This document shows positions 53,525 to 60,915 of a DNA stretch of 64,000 nucleotides, one piece after another (the first letter of the stretch is position 1; each line of letters starts with the position of its first letter). Location of the stretch: positions 1 through 64,000 of the forward strand of contig NZ_BJUL01000016.1 in the NCBI RefSeq assembly GCF_007989605.1, in the 5' to 3' direction. Below the pieces are notes generated by a model. It was not told the DNA's origin. It saw only the letters and a list, made by a program, of their open reading frames with translations, and did not search any database. Source of the DNA: Vreelandella venusta. Lineage in GTDB: Bacteria > Pseudomonadota > Gammaproteobacteria > Pseudomonadales > Halomonadaceae. The position numbers and the translations under genes were made by a program.

Positions 53525-54208
53525 TTATTGGTTCTCCTTTAGTGCCTGAATCGTTCGAGTAAACCGAGCACTACGATCCTCAATACCGTTGTACCCTCCA
53601 TTAATCTGTTTAGTCGTGGTTTTAATCGTGGTACCTGTTACCCGCGTCTCCCAGTACCAAATGGCCGTTTGTGTGGCTACGTCTTTATCGGTACGAACTA
53701 ATTCAGGTTGAGCTAGGATAGGTAAGCCTAACGCCGCACCACAGCGATCAAAATTAGCACGACCAGTAAGGTGCATAGGCCCAGAACCACGGTAATCCCA
53801 GCCATCATTGGGTTGGGTGTTACCTAAGTTACGTCTCCCCCATTCCCCGCCGTACAGGAGATTGGCAATCATCTTCTGGTTAGCTTTGGTACCAGAACTG
53901 CGTCCATACTTAGCAGCATCGGCCACACTAATACGATGGCGACCAAATAAAGAAACTAGACGCTGGCTTTTATAATTCATGTTCTCAGCCAGCTTATTTA
54001 GATCAAGAGATTCATGACCTACCTGTGCTAAGAACAGTGCTACTTCTTCATCTGAGTCAAAACCACTTTTATTAATGTGGTGGTTAAGTACTTCTGCCCA
54101 GTCTTCAACCTGCTTACAGTTGGGCATGCTTCGATGCAGGACATTGCTACTAATAATAGGCGAGGAAGTTAAAACAACTTCATCTAGCCATCGGTGTGTG
54201 TTCGCCAT
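53525..54208 (-). CDS. GH19 chitinase-like endolysin, 227 aa
   Basis: Peptidoglycan hydrolase of glycoside hydrolase family 19: catalytic Glu in LFLAQVGHESLDL (about 60-72), then WGRRNLGNTQ and the GH19 hallmark YRGSGPMHLTGRANF (about 137-151). Cuts murein at lysis. No signal peptide, so it should need the holin, possibly 1052-1363. GAGGATG precedes the start. It is the last minus-strand gene before the early region. Confidence 0.85.
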   Translation of the reverse strand: MANTHRWLDEVVLTSSPIISSNVLHRSMPNCKQVEDWAEVLNHHINKSGFDSDEEVALFLAQVGHESLDLNKLAENMNYKSQRLVSLFGRHRISVADAAKYGRSSGTKANQKMIANLLYGGEWGRRNLGNTQPNDGWDYRGSGPMHLTGRANFDRCGAALGLPILAQPELVRTDKDVATQTAIWYWETRVTGTTIKTTTKQINGGYNGIEDRSARFTRTIQALKENQ

Positions 54209-54411
54209 AAAAGCATCCTCAATTAGATGCTGATAGTTTATGGACTTAGTAAATCTTTAACCGAGAAACTTAACGATTCAACTTTTGCAGGTTTTTAAAA
54301 TTTTTATAATTTGGGTACAAGTGAAGTGCTTACTTACTCTATCCCCAACACATTAGGCACCCCCCCGTACTACCGTGGCTATAAAAAACTAAGGGGTACC
54401 CCACCCTTATT
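54209..54411. other. Junction between late (terminase) and early ends, AT-rich
   Basis: No gene. Contains GCATC...GATGC (about 54219-54237), an AT-rich tract with TATAAT at 54305-54310, and GGGGTACCCC at about 54393. In N4 the corresponding regions are the two genome ends, so this is where ends join if the virion DNA is linear. No direct repeat that would prove a terminal repeat is visible. Confidence 0.45.
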
Positions 54412-54422
54412 AGCCTTCGGCT
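54412..54422 (+). promoter_or_regulatory. vRNAP-type early promoter hairpin
   Basis: AGCC-TTC-GGCT, 4-bp stem with 3-base loop, the first of a series of such hairpins in the early region. Confidence 0.55.
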
Positions 54423-54473
54423 TTGGAGTGGTATACCAACCATCATTACTATCTTATTACTGGAGTACTCCTC

Positions 54474-54674
54474 ATGTTTGCAGCCATCGCTTCCTTATTC
54501 ACTATGCTTACTACTCTGTTCCAAGCTGGTGAGATTGCAGCTAACTCTCTTAACAACGTTGCTCAAGTAGCCGAGGTAAAGTCAGCAGCCTTCCGTGACG
54601 AAGAGATCCTTAAGTCCAAGCAGCGCCTAGCAGTACTACAACAGCAGCATCAATCACTACCATCACCTGAGTAA
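54474..54674 (+). CDS. Early small protein, 66 aa
   Basis: First early gene. GGAG eight bases before ATG 54474 decides the start over upstream in-frame ATG 54423. N-terminal hydrophobic segment (MFAAIASLFTMLTTLF), then a charged helix and a Gln-rich tail. Function unknown; position corresponds to the first gene of N4. A UUCG terminator follows at once. Confidence 0.7.
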   Translation: MFAAIASLFTMLTTLFQAGEIAANSLNNVAQVAEVKSAAFRDEEILKSKQRLAVLQQQHQSLPSPE

Positions 54675-54681
54675 TCCCATG

Positions 54682-54710
54682 CCTACCCTTCGGGGTAGGT
54701 ATTCCTTTTC
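54682..54710 (+). terminator. Terminator with UUCG loop
   Basis: CCTACCC-TTCG-GGGTAGG, seven pairs, followed by TATTCCTTTTC. Confidence 0.8.
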
Positions 54711-54772
54711 ACACATGACACAACACACCAGACAGTATGCTTACTGTATCCAATACACAGACAGGACCACTA

Positions 54773-54783
54773 AGCCTTCGGCT
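54773..54783 (+). promoter_or_regulatory. vRNAP-type early promoter hairpin
   Basis: AGCC-TTC-GGCT, same sequence as at 54412, 44 bases before the next start codon. Confidence 0.55.
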
Positions 54784-54826
54784 ATGAGATGGCAACACTT
54801 CCGTTGTCATTACTTGGAGAAACATC

Positions 54827-54994
54827 ATGGCCTTAGCTACCACACTCACCCTCGCTACCTTCGGCATCATCACTCAATTAGACCGTCAGATGGATCAATG
54901 GCTAGAAACGCATAGCTATGAAGTAAGACCAAAGCATGAGCCTACTGAGCTTACTGATCAGGAGAATATTGATCTGGATCAAATAAAGTTTTAG
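54827..54994 (+). CDS. Early small protein, 55 aa
   Basis: TTGGAGAAACATC precedes ATG 54827. Short hydrophobic start (MALATTLTLATFGIITQLDR) and a very acidic C-terminus (TDQENIDLDQIKF). Unknown function. About 300 bases of AT-rich sequence follow before the next gene. Confidence 0.65.
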   Translation: MALATTLTLATFGIITQLDRQMDQWLETHSYEVRPKHEPTELTDQENIDLDQIKF

Positions 54995-55232
54995 GGAAAG
55001 TAAGAGGGATAAGCGTTGAATTACTGTTAATCACAGTTTAACTAGTTGTTATCGCTTATCTCTATGAAACCTAAAGCTTACCTAGGCCTTATACCTCAGT
55101 CTATGTCTGCTTAGAAGGGGTAGACAGCCTACTTCTTTACCATTAGATTACCCACCCAATGCATGTATAGATATACAGTACTTTTCCTAATTTACTGTAT
55201 ACCCTATCTGCTAGTTCTGTACCCACTTGAAG

Positions 55233-55245
55233 ACGCCTTCGGCGT
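55233..55245 (+). promoter_or_regulatory. vRNAP-type early promoter hairpin
   Basis: ACGCC-TTC-GGCGT, perfect 5-bp stem with TTC loop, about 60 bases before the 97-aa gene. Confidence 0.62.
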
Positions 55246-55306
55246 TGTAATGGTTATCCTGTGCGTGTTGTACAGGAGTCCTCTTACTTACTTATGGAGA
55301 AATAAC

Positions 55307-55600
55307 ATGGGCTTCCAACTTAACAACTCTGCTGCTGTTGCCACTGGTTCTAACGTTCGTCAATTCAATGATGGACGTACTAAAGCATCTGGTTTCCTCA
55401 ACGTGTACGTACCTACCAAAGGTGGTGGTAAGCGTAAGCTTGGAACTATTGCATTACGTGCAGACAAGCCAATCGAGAAAGCCATCATGGATCGTTTAAA
55501 CAGTGATCCAGAGGCGGGTATCCAAGCCTTAATGGATAACATTGAACTCAACTATCAAGCGTGGAACGAGGACGACGCGAGTAATGATTTAGACTTCTAA
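55307..55600 (+). CDS. Early protein with acidic tail, 97 aa (N4 gp2-like position)
   Basis: TATGGAGAAATAAC precedes ATG 55307; the long upstream frame is not needed. Residues 10-60 are beta-rich and basic (GFLNVYVPTKGGGKRKLGTI), the C-terminus acidic and ending NDLDF. A basic OB-like body with an acidic aromatic tail is typical of small single-strand binding proteins. N4 gp2, encoded in the early region, binds single strands and recruits RNA polymerase II. The correspondence is inferred from layout only. Confidence 0.65.
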   Translation: MGFQLNNSAAVATGSNVRQFNDGRTKASGFLNVYVPTKGGGKRKLGTIALRADKPIEKAIMDRLNSDPEAGIQALMDNIELNYQAWNEDDASNDLDF

Positions 55601-55625
55601 ACCAACTACTTAACAGTCCTTCAAT

Positions 55626-55660
55626 GGCCTGCATTCCTTCGGGAGTGTGGGCCTTTTTTA
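55626..55660 (+). terminator. Strong terminator
   Basis: GGCC and an inner CATTCC-TTCG-GGAGTG stem-loop closed by GGCC, followed by TTTTTT. Confidence 0.9.
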
Positions 55661-55672
55661 TGAGAACGTACG

Positions 55673-55831
55673 ATGAATCCCTTTAGAGATTTTGCCTTGT
55701 GGTCAGGTCAATTGGCTCCAAGCCAAGACCTTGAAGTGATCTACCAACTGTCAGGCTTTGCCCTGTCATTCTTCTTACTTGGTGCCTTGGCTATGTTAGC
55801 TGGCGCTTTAATCGAGAGACTAATCAAATGA
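55673..55831 (+). CDS. Small membrane protein, 52 aa
   Basis: ATG 55673 to TGA 55831. One membrane helix (LSGFALSFFLLGALAMLAGA, about 27-46) and a short basic end. Its stop overlaps the next start (ATGA). Unknown early function, possibly at the host membrane. Confidence 0.6.
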   Translation: MNPFRDFALWSGQLAPSQDLEVIYQLSGFALSFFLLGALAMLAGALIERLIK

Positions 55832-56043
55832 CGATTACTGTTATCCGTTCTAAGCAAATCCCAGACACTATTGAATTAGTAAGCCAGTCGCGTGAATTAC
55901 TACCCGATCAATGGGGTATTCGTCACCGCGATAGTAAGGCGGTCTACCCTGCATCGAGCAAAGAAGAAGCCTTATCCATTTATGAATCTGTCGTAGATCC
56001 TGATGATCTGATTGATCTCTTTGGCTGGCCAGAAGTCGCCTAA
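55828..56043 (+). CDS. Early hypothetical protein, 71 aa
   Basis: Coupled to the membrane protein by ATGA overlap. Acidic, mixed alpha/beta (MTITVIRSKQIPDTIELVSQ...). No family recognised. A strong terminator follows. Confidence 0.65.
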   Translation: MTITVIRSKQIPDTIELVSQSRELLPDQWGIRHRDSKAVYPASSKEEALSIYESVVDPDDLIDLFGWPEVA

Positions 56044-56050
56044 CTAACTG

Positions 56051-56082
56051 CCCTACTCCCTTGTGGAGTGGGGTTGGTTTTT
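56051..56082 (+). terminator. Terminator
   Basis: CCCTACTCC-CTTGT-GGAGTGGGG stem (one G-T pair) followed by TTGGTTTTTG. Confidence 0.85.
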
Positions 56083-56096
56083 GTGCGCCTACAGAC

Positions 56097-56107
56097 AGCC
56101 TTCGGCT
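56097..56107 (+). promoter_or_regulatory. vRNAP-type early promoter hairpin
   Basis: AGCC-TTC-GGCT, about 90 bases before the DUF4326-SLOG gene. Confidence 0.55.
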
Positions 56108-56193
56108 ATGTGTGGGAGAAGTATGTTCAGACTTCTACCCTATATTCTAAATCGCCCAAAAAGGGCCTGTAAGACGAAGAGAGCCTATACCTT

Positions 56194-56850
56194 ATGACAG
56201 TCCTTAATAAGCATGTTAGTGGCGTTCCAGCAGGTGCTGTGTACATCGGTCGTGGCAGTAAATGGGGCAATCCTTTTGTAATGCTTGGGGAGGGTACCCG
56301 CGATAAAGTCTGTGAGGATTATGAGCAGCATCTGAACCAGCAAATTAAATCAGGTGAGGTCACGCTAACCGAGCTTGCTGAGTTAGACGGTAAGGATCTG
56401 GTGTGCTTCTGTTCGCCTAAGCGTTGTCATGGGCATACGCTTGAACGTGCTGCTGCATGGGCTAAGCAGGAATTAGCCAAGCCTGTCCTTGAACCAATGA
56501 ACCTAATCGTAGCTGGTGGGCGTGATTTCAACGACTACGAACGTCTATCTGCTGTGATCTTTGACTTTGCAGACAAGCATCCTAATCGTGCTATTACCGT
56601 CGTCAGTGGTATGGCCCGTGGTGCTGACAAACTCGCTTGGGAGTTCTGCCGCCGTGAAAACGTGAAATGTATTGAGATGCCGGCAGACTGGGATCAGTAC
56701 GGTAAGCGTGCAGGATACATTCGCAATGAAGCCATGGCTGATATTAGTCATGCCTTGATTGCCTTCTGGGATGGCAAGAGCAGGGGAACCAAACACATGA
56801 TCGACATTGCTTATACGCTAAGGCTAGACGTACAAGTGGAGAAGTACTGA
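56194..56850 (+). CDS. DUF4326-SLOG fusion protein, 218 aa
   Basis: Two domains. Residues 1-95 match DUF4326: YIGRGSKWGNPF near residue 18, CFCSPKRCHG near 72 with the conserved Cys and His. Residues 100-218 match the DUF2493/YspA group of the SLOG superfamily: LIVAGGRDFNDY, VVSGMARGADKLAWEF and an RNEAMADISHALIAFW core. SLOG domains bind nucleotide-derived ligands; the catalytic role of DUF4326 is unknown. As an early, vRNAP-transcribed gene it could handle or destroy a host signal nucleotide, which is inference. Confidence 0.8.
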   Translation: MTVLNKHVSGVPAGAVYIGRGSKWGNPFVMLGEGTRDKVCEDYEQHLNQQIKSGEVTLTELAELDGKDLVCFCSPKRCHGHTLERAAAWAKQELAKPVLEPMNLIVAGGRDFNDYERLSAVIFDFADKHPNRAITVVSGMARGADKLAWEFCRRENVKCIEMPADWDQYGKRAGYIRNEAMADISHALIAFWDGKSRGTKHMIDIAYTLRLDVQVEKY

Positions 56851-57116
56851 TGAGCGCTATTAATCAAGCCAAGATTACTGAAACCAATCTAACTGTAGCC
56901 AAGCTCCGTGCTTACCTTGATCAATTGGAAGCCTCATGGACAGAGGATGATCGTACGTATTTAGGGGAATTCGAGAACCAGAAAATTAATATCCCTTACT
57001 TCAAGCCAGGTACACCATGCCAAGGGTTAGGCCCTGCGGCTATCACGTATAACGGTGGACTCGACTTCATCATTGATATGCCCAAGCCACAAGAAGGTGA
57101 AGTCAATGCGACGTGA
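56850..57116 (+). CDS. Early hypothetical protein, 88 aa
   Basis: Coupled to the fusion gene by TGATG overlap. N-terminal helix pair, then a Gly/Pro-rich segment (YFKPGTPCQGLGPAAITYNG). Not recognised. Confidence 0.65.
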   Translation: MSAINQAKITETNLTVAKLRAYLDQLEASWTEDDRTYLGEFENQKINIPYFKPGTPCQGLGPAAITYNGGLDFIIDMPKPQEGEVNAT

Positions 57117-57219
57117 TTTGGAATGGGATTTCGGCCTAGACGATGATGAGGAGATTCAAGCTGTACTGGACTGGTATGACGACAACGTGAAATTACCTGC
57201 TTCCGATAATATCAGTTGA
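57106..57219 (+). CDS. Very small acidic protein, 37 aa
   Basis: ATG 57106 overlaps the end of the previous gene; ends TGA 57217-57219. Highly acidic (LEWDFGLDDDEEIQAVLDWY). Acidic early micro-proteins often mimic DNA or bind host factors, but nothing specific is visible. Confidence 0.45.
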   Translation: MRRDLEWDFGLDDDEEIQAVLDWYDDNVKLPASDNIS

Positions 57220-57240
57220 CCTTAGTTAATTTTAGTGTTG

Positions 57241-57260
57241 CGGCCCAAATGGGGGCCGTT
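57241..57260 (+). terminator. Hairpin, probable terminator
   Basis: CGGCCC pairs with GGGCCG across AAATGG; the following sequence is TTAACTC, so termination is likely but weak. Confidence 0.55.
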
Positions 57261-57280
57261 AACTCTATTGGAGTATTACT

Positions 57281-57403
57281 ATGATTGATTTAACTAAAGA
57301 GGAAGAAGAACAATTACTTAAATTATTAGAGGAAGAAGAATACCTATCTTTAATAGAAGACAGTATTAGTAAAGATGAGTGGATTAATTTAGTAGAGATT
57401 TAA
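57281..57403 (+). CDS. Very small acidic protein, 40 aa
   Basis: TTGGAG precedes ATG 57281. The product is a single Glu/Leu-rich amphipathic helix (MIDLTKEEEEQLLKLLEEEE). Unknown function. Confidence 0.55.
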   Translation: MIDLTKEEEEQLLKLLEEEEYLSLIEDSISKDEWINLVEI

Positions 57404-57496
57404 AAGACCTTAGTTGATCGCTCCGCTGGGATTTTAAAGAGAGCGCATCCTACCTACCTTGCAAGCCGTTGGCAATACCTTACTGGAGAAATAATC

Positions 57497-57805
57497 ATGA
57501 CAGACCTTATTACAGCACCTAAAGATATTCAGCATTTGATTGCCCGTACTACCAATAGAAGTATTCCTTTTATGCGGCGGATACGTGTGGAATTCACCAA
57601 CGGTTATGCCCTCAGCATTATCAATGGAGAGTACTCCTACGGTGCTGATAAAGGCTTGTTTGAGATAGCCCCGATTAACCAGCAGGACGAACTGGACGGT
57701 TCCCTGTTTGATGAAGAAGACCAAGGGGACGATGTGCTCGGTCACTGTGATATCGACAAACTTAACCACTACATACGTAAGCTCGCCCACCTACCGGAGC
57801 ATTAA
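57497..57805 (+). CDS. Early hypothetical protein, 102 aa
   Basis: ACTGGAGAAATAATC precedes the start. Mixed fold: RRIRVEFTNGYALSIINGEY beta region, then an acidic middle (DELDGSLFDEEDQGDDVLGH). Not recognised. Short intergenic distances suggest an operon running from here into RNA polymerase II. Confidence 0.65.
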   Translation: MTDLITAPKDIQHLIARTTNRSIPFMRRIRVEFTNGYALSIINGEYSYGADKGLFEIAPINQQDELDGSLFDEEDQGDDVLGHCDIDKLNHYIRKLAHLPEH

Positions 57806-57808
57806 ATA

Positions 57809-57991
57809 GTGAAACGTACCCAGCGTGAACGTGACCTTACCCTAACGGCAGAAACATTAAAGCGGTGGAGACAACTCGAAGTGGAGAACCTACTGACAGG
57901 TAAAGGTAATTCCACCAACTTCAATACCACCATGGCTTATTTAAAAGATCGAATGCGTCGCCTTCACCTGCCACCTGCCTTACGTAAGTGA
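57809..57991 (+). CDS. Small basic protein, 60 aa (GTG start)
   Basis: GTG 57809 behind CCGGAG. Helical and basic (TQRERDLTLTAETLKRWRQL). Overlaps the next GTG start. Function unknown. Confidence 0.6.
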   Translation: MKRTQRERDLTLTAETLKRWRQLEVENLLTGKGNSTNFNTTMAYLKDRMRRLHLPPALRK

Positions 57992-58179
57992 ATATCCCTC
58001 AGTTACACCAGGCTATCCAAAGCATCAAGGAACAGAAAACCAAGGCTCTGATTGCTGGGGATTACACGCATTCATGCGTGGATGATTTGTTTATTGATTT
58101 CTACCAAGACCAGCTAGATAAAGAAATTAGGCGCCTCGGTTCCTTACCTTTAACCCACTACCTCGACCGGAGTAATTAG
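57988..58179 (+). CDS. Small hypothetical protein, 63 aa (GTG start)
   Basis: GTG 57988 overlaps the preceding stop; ends two bases before the RNA polymerase II gene. Helical (LHQAIQSIKEQKTKALIAGD). Unknown. Confidence 0.6.
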   Translation: MNIPQLHQAIQSIKEQKTKALIAGDYTHSCVDDLFIDFYQDQLDKEIRRLGSLPLTHYLDRSN

Positions 58180-58181
58180 CC

Positions 58182-59138
58182 ATGACCGCCGCTACCTTAA
58201 TGCTGCCCGTAGATATGCAACGCAGTAATGAGTACAAGTATAGCCGTAAGCACATTGATACCTACCTGGCAGCCCTAATCACTGATGAACCAGTGATGGA
58301 AGCTAAGGTAGTGGAAGGCATTAACCTCCTACAAGAATGGCGTAATGCCTGTATTCAACGGGCAGATGTAGAGCCTAGCGATAAGACCTACCTAAAGAAT
58401 AAGGCTGCTCGATTATCCCAATTAGATGGCCTGGATATGGATCACCTAGTACGTCAGGTATTCATTGCCTCTATTTACTGTCAGATCCCTGAACCCTTCA
58501 CCTCAGTCAGTGGCCAGTTAGCTGGACGCTTAGGCTTTAGTGATCGTGGTGATGCCATCCTGACTATTGCTGAAATATTGGCTGTACTATGTGAAACGGA
58601 TGTATTCGACATTACCCGTGAAGAAGATCGTGTGAATCTTATGATTCATTCACGAGTGCCAGTACCCGAAGATCTACAAGGCTATATCAGTCAGTCACGT
58701 TACTTACCGCCCATGGTGTGTGAACCAAGCACGCTCACCAAGAATAGCGAGTCGGCGTACCTCACCCACAACGACAGCCTGATCCTGGGTAAAGGCAACC
58801 ACCATAACGAATGTATCAGCCTTGATGTAATCAACACCCAAAACGCTATCCCTTTATGCCTTAACACCGCCTTCATCAGCAGTGTGGAAGAAGAAGCTAC
58901 GTTTGACCTAGCTGATCCTAAGAAGCGCCAGCAATGGGATCGTTATAAAGAACAGGGCTATGAGCTTTACAGCCTGTTAGCTAAACAAGGCAACCGTTTC
59001 TACCTCACTAACAAGGTAGACAAGCGTGGGCGTATTTATGCCCAGGGGTATCACATTACAACGATGGGCACTTCCTTCAAGAAGGCCTGTGTGGATCTGG
59101 CTGAACAGGAGCTAGTAACGGGAGTGCCTTGTCCATGA
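58182..59138 (+). CDS. RNA polymerase II, first subunit (N4 gp15 type), 318 aa
   Basis: N-terminal part of a split T7-like RNA polymerase that transcribes N4 middle genes. Near the C-terminus it carries the DxxGR motif KVDKRGRIYAQGYH (about 279-292), the element before motif A in single-subunit polymerases; motifs A to C are supplied by 60916-62169. The remainder is helical. GGAG precedes the start. Its stop overlaps the next start. Confidence 0.85.
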   Translation: MTAATLMLPVDMQRSNEYKYSRKHIDTYLAALITDEPVMEAKVVEGINLLQEWRNACIQRADVEPSDKTYLKNKAARLSQLDGLDMDHLVRQVFIASIYCQIPEPFTSVSGQLAGRLGFSDRGDAILTIAEILAVLCETDVFDITREEDRVNLMIHSRVPVPEDLQGYISQSRYLPPMVCEPSTLTKNSESAYLTHNDSLILGKGNHHNECISLDVINTQNAIPLCLNTAFISSVEEEATFDLADPKKRQQWDRYKEQGYELYSLLAKQGNRFYLTNKVDKRGRIYAQGYHITTMGTSFKKACVDLAEQELVTGVPCP

Positions 59139-59320
59139 GCAATACCTCTCCACGGTTTAAATCACTTGATGCCGAATTACGGCATTATCGGGAGATGCTA
59201 CGACGTGCAGTAATGAATCCCGACCCTGATAAACAGCAAGCCCTTATTGAGATATACACCACTAAAGTAGCCAATGTACGTACCCGCGCCTTACTGCTAG
59301 GCATTCAATTGGAGGATTAA
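59135..59320 (+). CDS. ALLLG-family small protein 1, 61 aa
   Basis: Begins MSNTSPRFKSLDAELRHYRE and ends RTRALLLGIQLED. One of three tandem small proteins with the same C-terminal ALLLG-type end. Two helices predicted by eye. The ATG overlaps the RNA polymerase stop; a TTG two codons upstream is possible. Function unknown. Confidence 0.65.
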   Translation: MSNTSPRFKSLDAELRHYREMLRRAVMNPDPDKQQALIEIYTTKVANVRTRALLLGIQLED

Positions 59321-59322
59321 CC

Positions 59323-59490
59323 ATGCAAGTAGAACAGAAAATTGAAGTGATCTTGTCGCTGACTCCGGAAGAGGTTCAGTGGTTACATGGCGTAATGCAG
59401 AATCCGCTACATGGTCAGTCTCCTCAAGAAGAAGATATAGCCGACAGAACTATGCGCCGTGCTTTCTTCAACGCCACCGACCTTCGTTAG
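59323..59490 (+). CDS. Small hypothetical protein, 55 aa
   Basis: Strong GGAGGATTAACC site before ATG 59323. Starts MQVEQKIEVILSLTPEEVQW, acidic and helical. Not related to the ALLLG family that flanks it. Confidence 0.6.
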   Translation: MQVEQKIEVILSLTPEEVQWLHGVMQNPLHGQSPQEEDIADRTMRRAFFNATDLR

Positions 59491-59492
59491 TA

Positions 59493-59675
59493 ATGATCAC
59501 CCGTCAGTCACCATCTATTCACGAACTACGTAAAGACCTTTATAAGTTTCAAGAGTTGATTGCGCTTTACCACCGTTGGCAAGACCAAGAGGCAGCCCAA
59601 CCCTTAATCCAAGCCTATGAGCAACGTATCCGTGAAATACGAGTACAGGCGTTACTTTTAGGACTATCCCTATAG
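59493..59675 (+). CDS. ALLLG-family small protein 2, 60 aa
   Basis: Starts MITRQSPSIHELRKDLYKFQ and ends RVQALLLGLSL. ATG 59493 comes two bases after the preceding stop; the longer upstream frame overlaps that gene and is not needed. Confidence 0.62.
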   Translation: MITRQSPSIHELRKDLYKFQELIALYHRWQDQEAAQPLIQAYEQRIREIRVQALLLGLSL

Positions 59676-59683
59676 GTGCCACC

Positions 59684-59938
59684 TTGCACAATATCGTTAC
59701 GAAATCAGGAAGAACACAGGATTACTTTGAAACCATAGATACCCGCAGTGCTCTCCATAGAGTCCTCCAAGGAGAAATGAATGGGCATGTGCAGTCCATT
59801 AAAGGGGCACAGAAACAGACAGGCAGCTATACCTCTGTGTCGAATGAAATGGCCCGCATCATCATTGAACGGCGTACCCAACGCATCAAACAACTTAAAG
59901 CAGAAGCCTTGTTGCTGGGCATCCAACTAAAGGAATGA
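59684..59938 (+). CDS. ALLLG-family small protein 3, 84 aa (TTG start)
   Basis: Ends KAEALLLGIQLKE like the other two. TTG 59684 has AGGTG six bases upstream; ATG 59777 would give 53 residues, nearer the size of the siblings. The N-terminal part is specific to this copy. Confidence 0.55.
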   Translation: MHNIVTKSGRTQDYFETIDTRSALHRVLQGEMNGHVQSIKGAQKQTGSYTSVSNEMARIIIERRTQRIKQLKAEALLLGIQLKE

Positions 59939-59941
59939 ACC

Positions 59942-60610
59942 ATGACTGAACGTAAAGACCAGGATAACCATGAGTCCTCTATCAATTACTCTGGCACTGT
60001 TACCGGTCGTATTAGTACCAAAGGACCTACCATTCAATCCAATGCCCCTAGGACATTAGAGGCTCGACTGATACACGATGCTTTCATTAACCATGGCACG
60101 ATTACTGGCCGGGCTACTATGCAGCAGCCCAATGCCGAGGAAATTGAGCGATTCAACGTAGCAGAAGACGCACGCATTGAAGCCTTGATAGCAGACTACG
60201 AAGCTTCCTACCTTCCTGAATGGGCCATTGGGCGTACTGATGGTGAATACGTGCTTGGTGCCCAGCTACCAACCCGTGATGGCCGTCGTACGGGTAATGC
60301 TCATATCGTGGGCCTTGAGCAGGACCACCGCACAGGCGGTACCAATTACGTTATTCTCACGGATGCCGGTACCGAGCTGGTGATGGACGCTGACGAACTT
60401 GATGAGTGCTTCTATCCGCCTAAGTACGTCAGTGACGTTAAACAGGTGATAGCGAAGTTTGATAATCCTAAAGATGAGCCGGATCTACGCCCTGGTCTTG
60501 AGTGGGCCATTGCACGGTGTAAGGCCTTACAAACGCAAGGCTTCACCCATGCATGTAATGGTGCATTGATTAAGGACTTCCAGAACTGTCTGGGAGACCC
60601 TAATGACTGA
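59942..60610 (+). CDS. Protein with DNA polymerase A-like fragment, 222 aa
   Basis: Residues 14-48 (NYSGTVTGRISTKGPTIQSN...APRTLEARLIHDAFI) strongly resemble the segment before motif A of family A DNA polymerases, whose pattern is TVTATGRLSSxxPNLQNIP then R and IRxAF. A second, weaker copy (HGTITGRATMQQPNAEE) follows at about 51-67. No polymerase domain accompanies it. The remaining 150 residues form an unrelated acidic, beta-rich domain. Possibly a recombination remnant that gained a function, or a decoy. AAGGA precedes the start. Confidence 0.65.
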   Translation: MTERKDQDNHESSINYSGTVTGRISTKGPTIQSNAPRTLEARLIHDAFINHGTITGRATMQQPNAEEIERFNVAEDARIEALIADYEASYLPEWAIGRTDGEYVLGAQLPTRDGRRTGNAHIVGLEQDHRTGGTNYVILTDAGTELVMDADELDECFYPPKYVSDVKQVIAKFDNPKDEPDLRPGLEWAIARCKALQTQGFTHACNGALIKDFQNCLGDPND

Positions 60611-60878
60611 GTGGACAAGGCCTGATCTTGACGATTGGGAACCAAGAGAGCTAGGGGTAGAGTTCAGTCCTTTTCGTAATCGTTGGAGGTACCGCATTAG
60701 TAAAGAGTTAGTCCCTGATCATATTCCCATCGAAGCAATACTTTCCTGGGACATTAAACAGTTAGAGAGTTGTCGCCACTATCACGGCACTCGTGCTACT
60801 AAACATTCCCACCACATGCGTACCTTCCTTGATCAGCGTATTTCCTTGCTTAAAACCATCGCTTTAATCAGCCAGTAA
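60603..60878 (+). CDS. Hypothetical protein, 91 aa
   Basis: Overlaps the previous gene by eight bases. Aromatic- and charge-rich (MTEWTRPDLDDWEPRELGVE) with a basic, His-rich second half. Not recognised. Confidence 0.62.
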   Translation: MTEWTRPDLDDWEPRELGVEFSPFRNRWRYRISKELVPDHIPIEAILSWDIKQLESCRHYHGTRATKHSHHMRTFLDQRISLLKTIALISQ

Positions 60879-60915
60879 TCTCTTCCGGTTACGGCCACCC
60901 TATTGGAGAAACACC

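Noticed and set aside
54285..54310. Sigma-70 promoter with TTGCAG and TATAAT
   Set aside because: The spacer is only 14 bases, too short for a convincing promoter, although the TATAAT itself is perfect.
57415..57435. A further promoter hairpin at CGCTCCGC
   Set aside because: Only two base pairs can form around the TCC loop.
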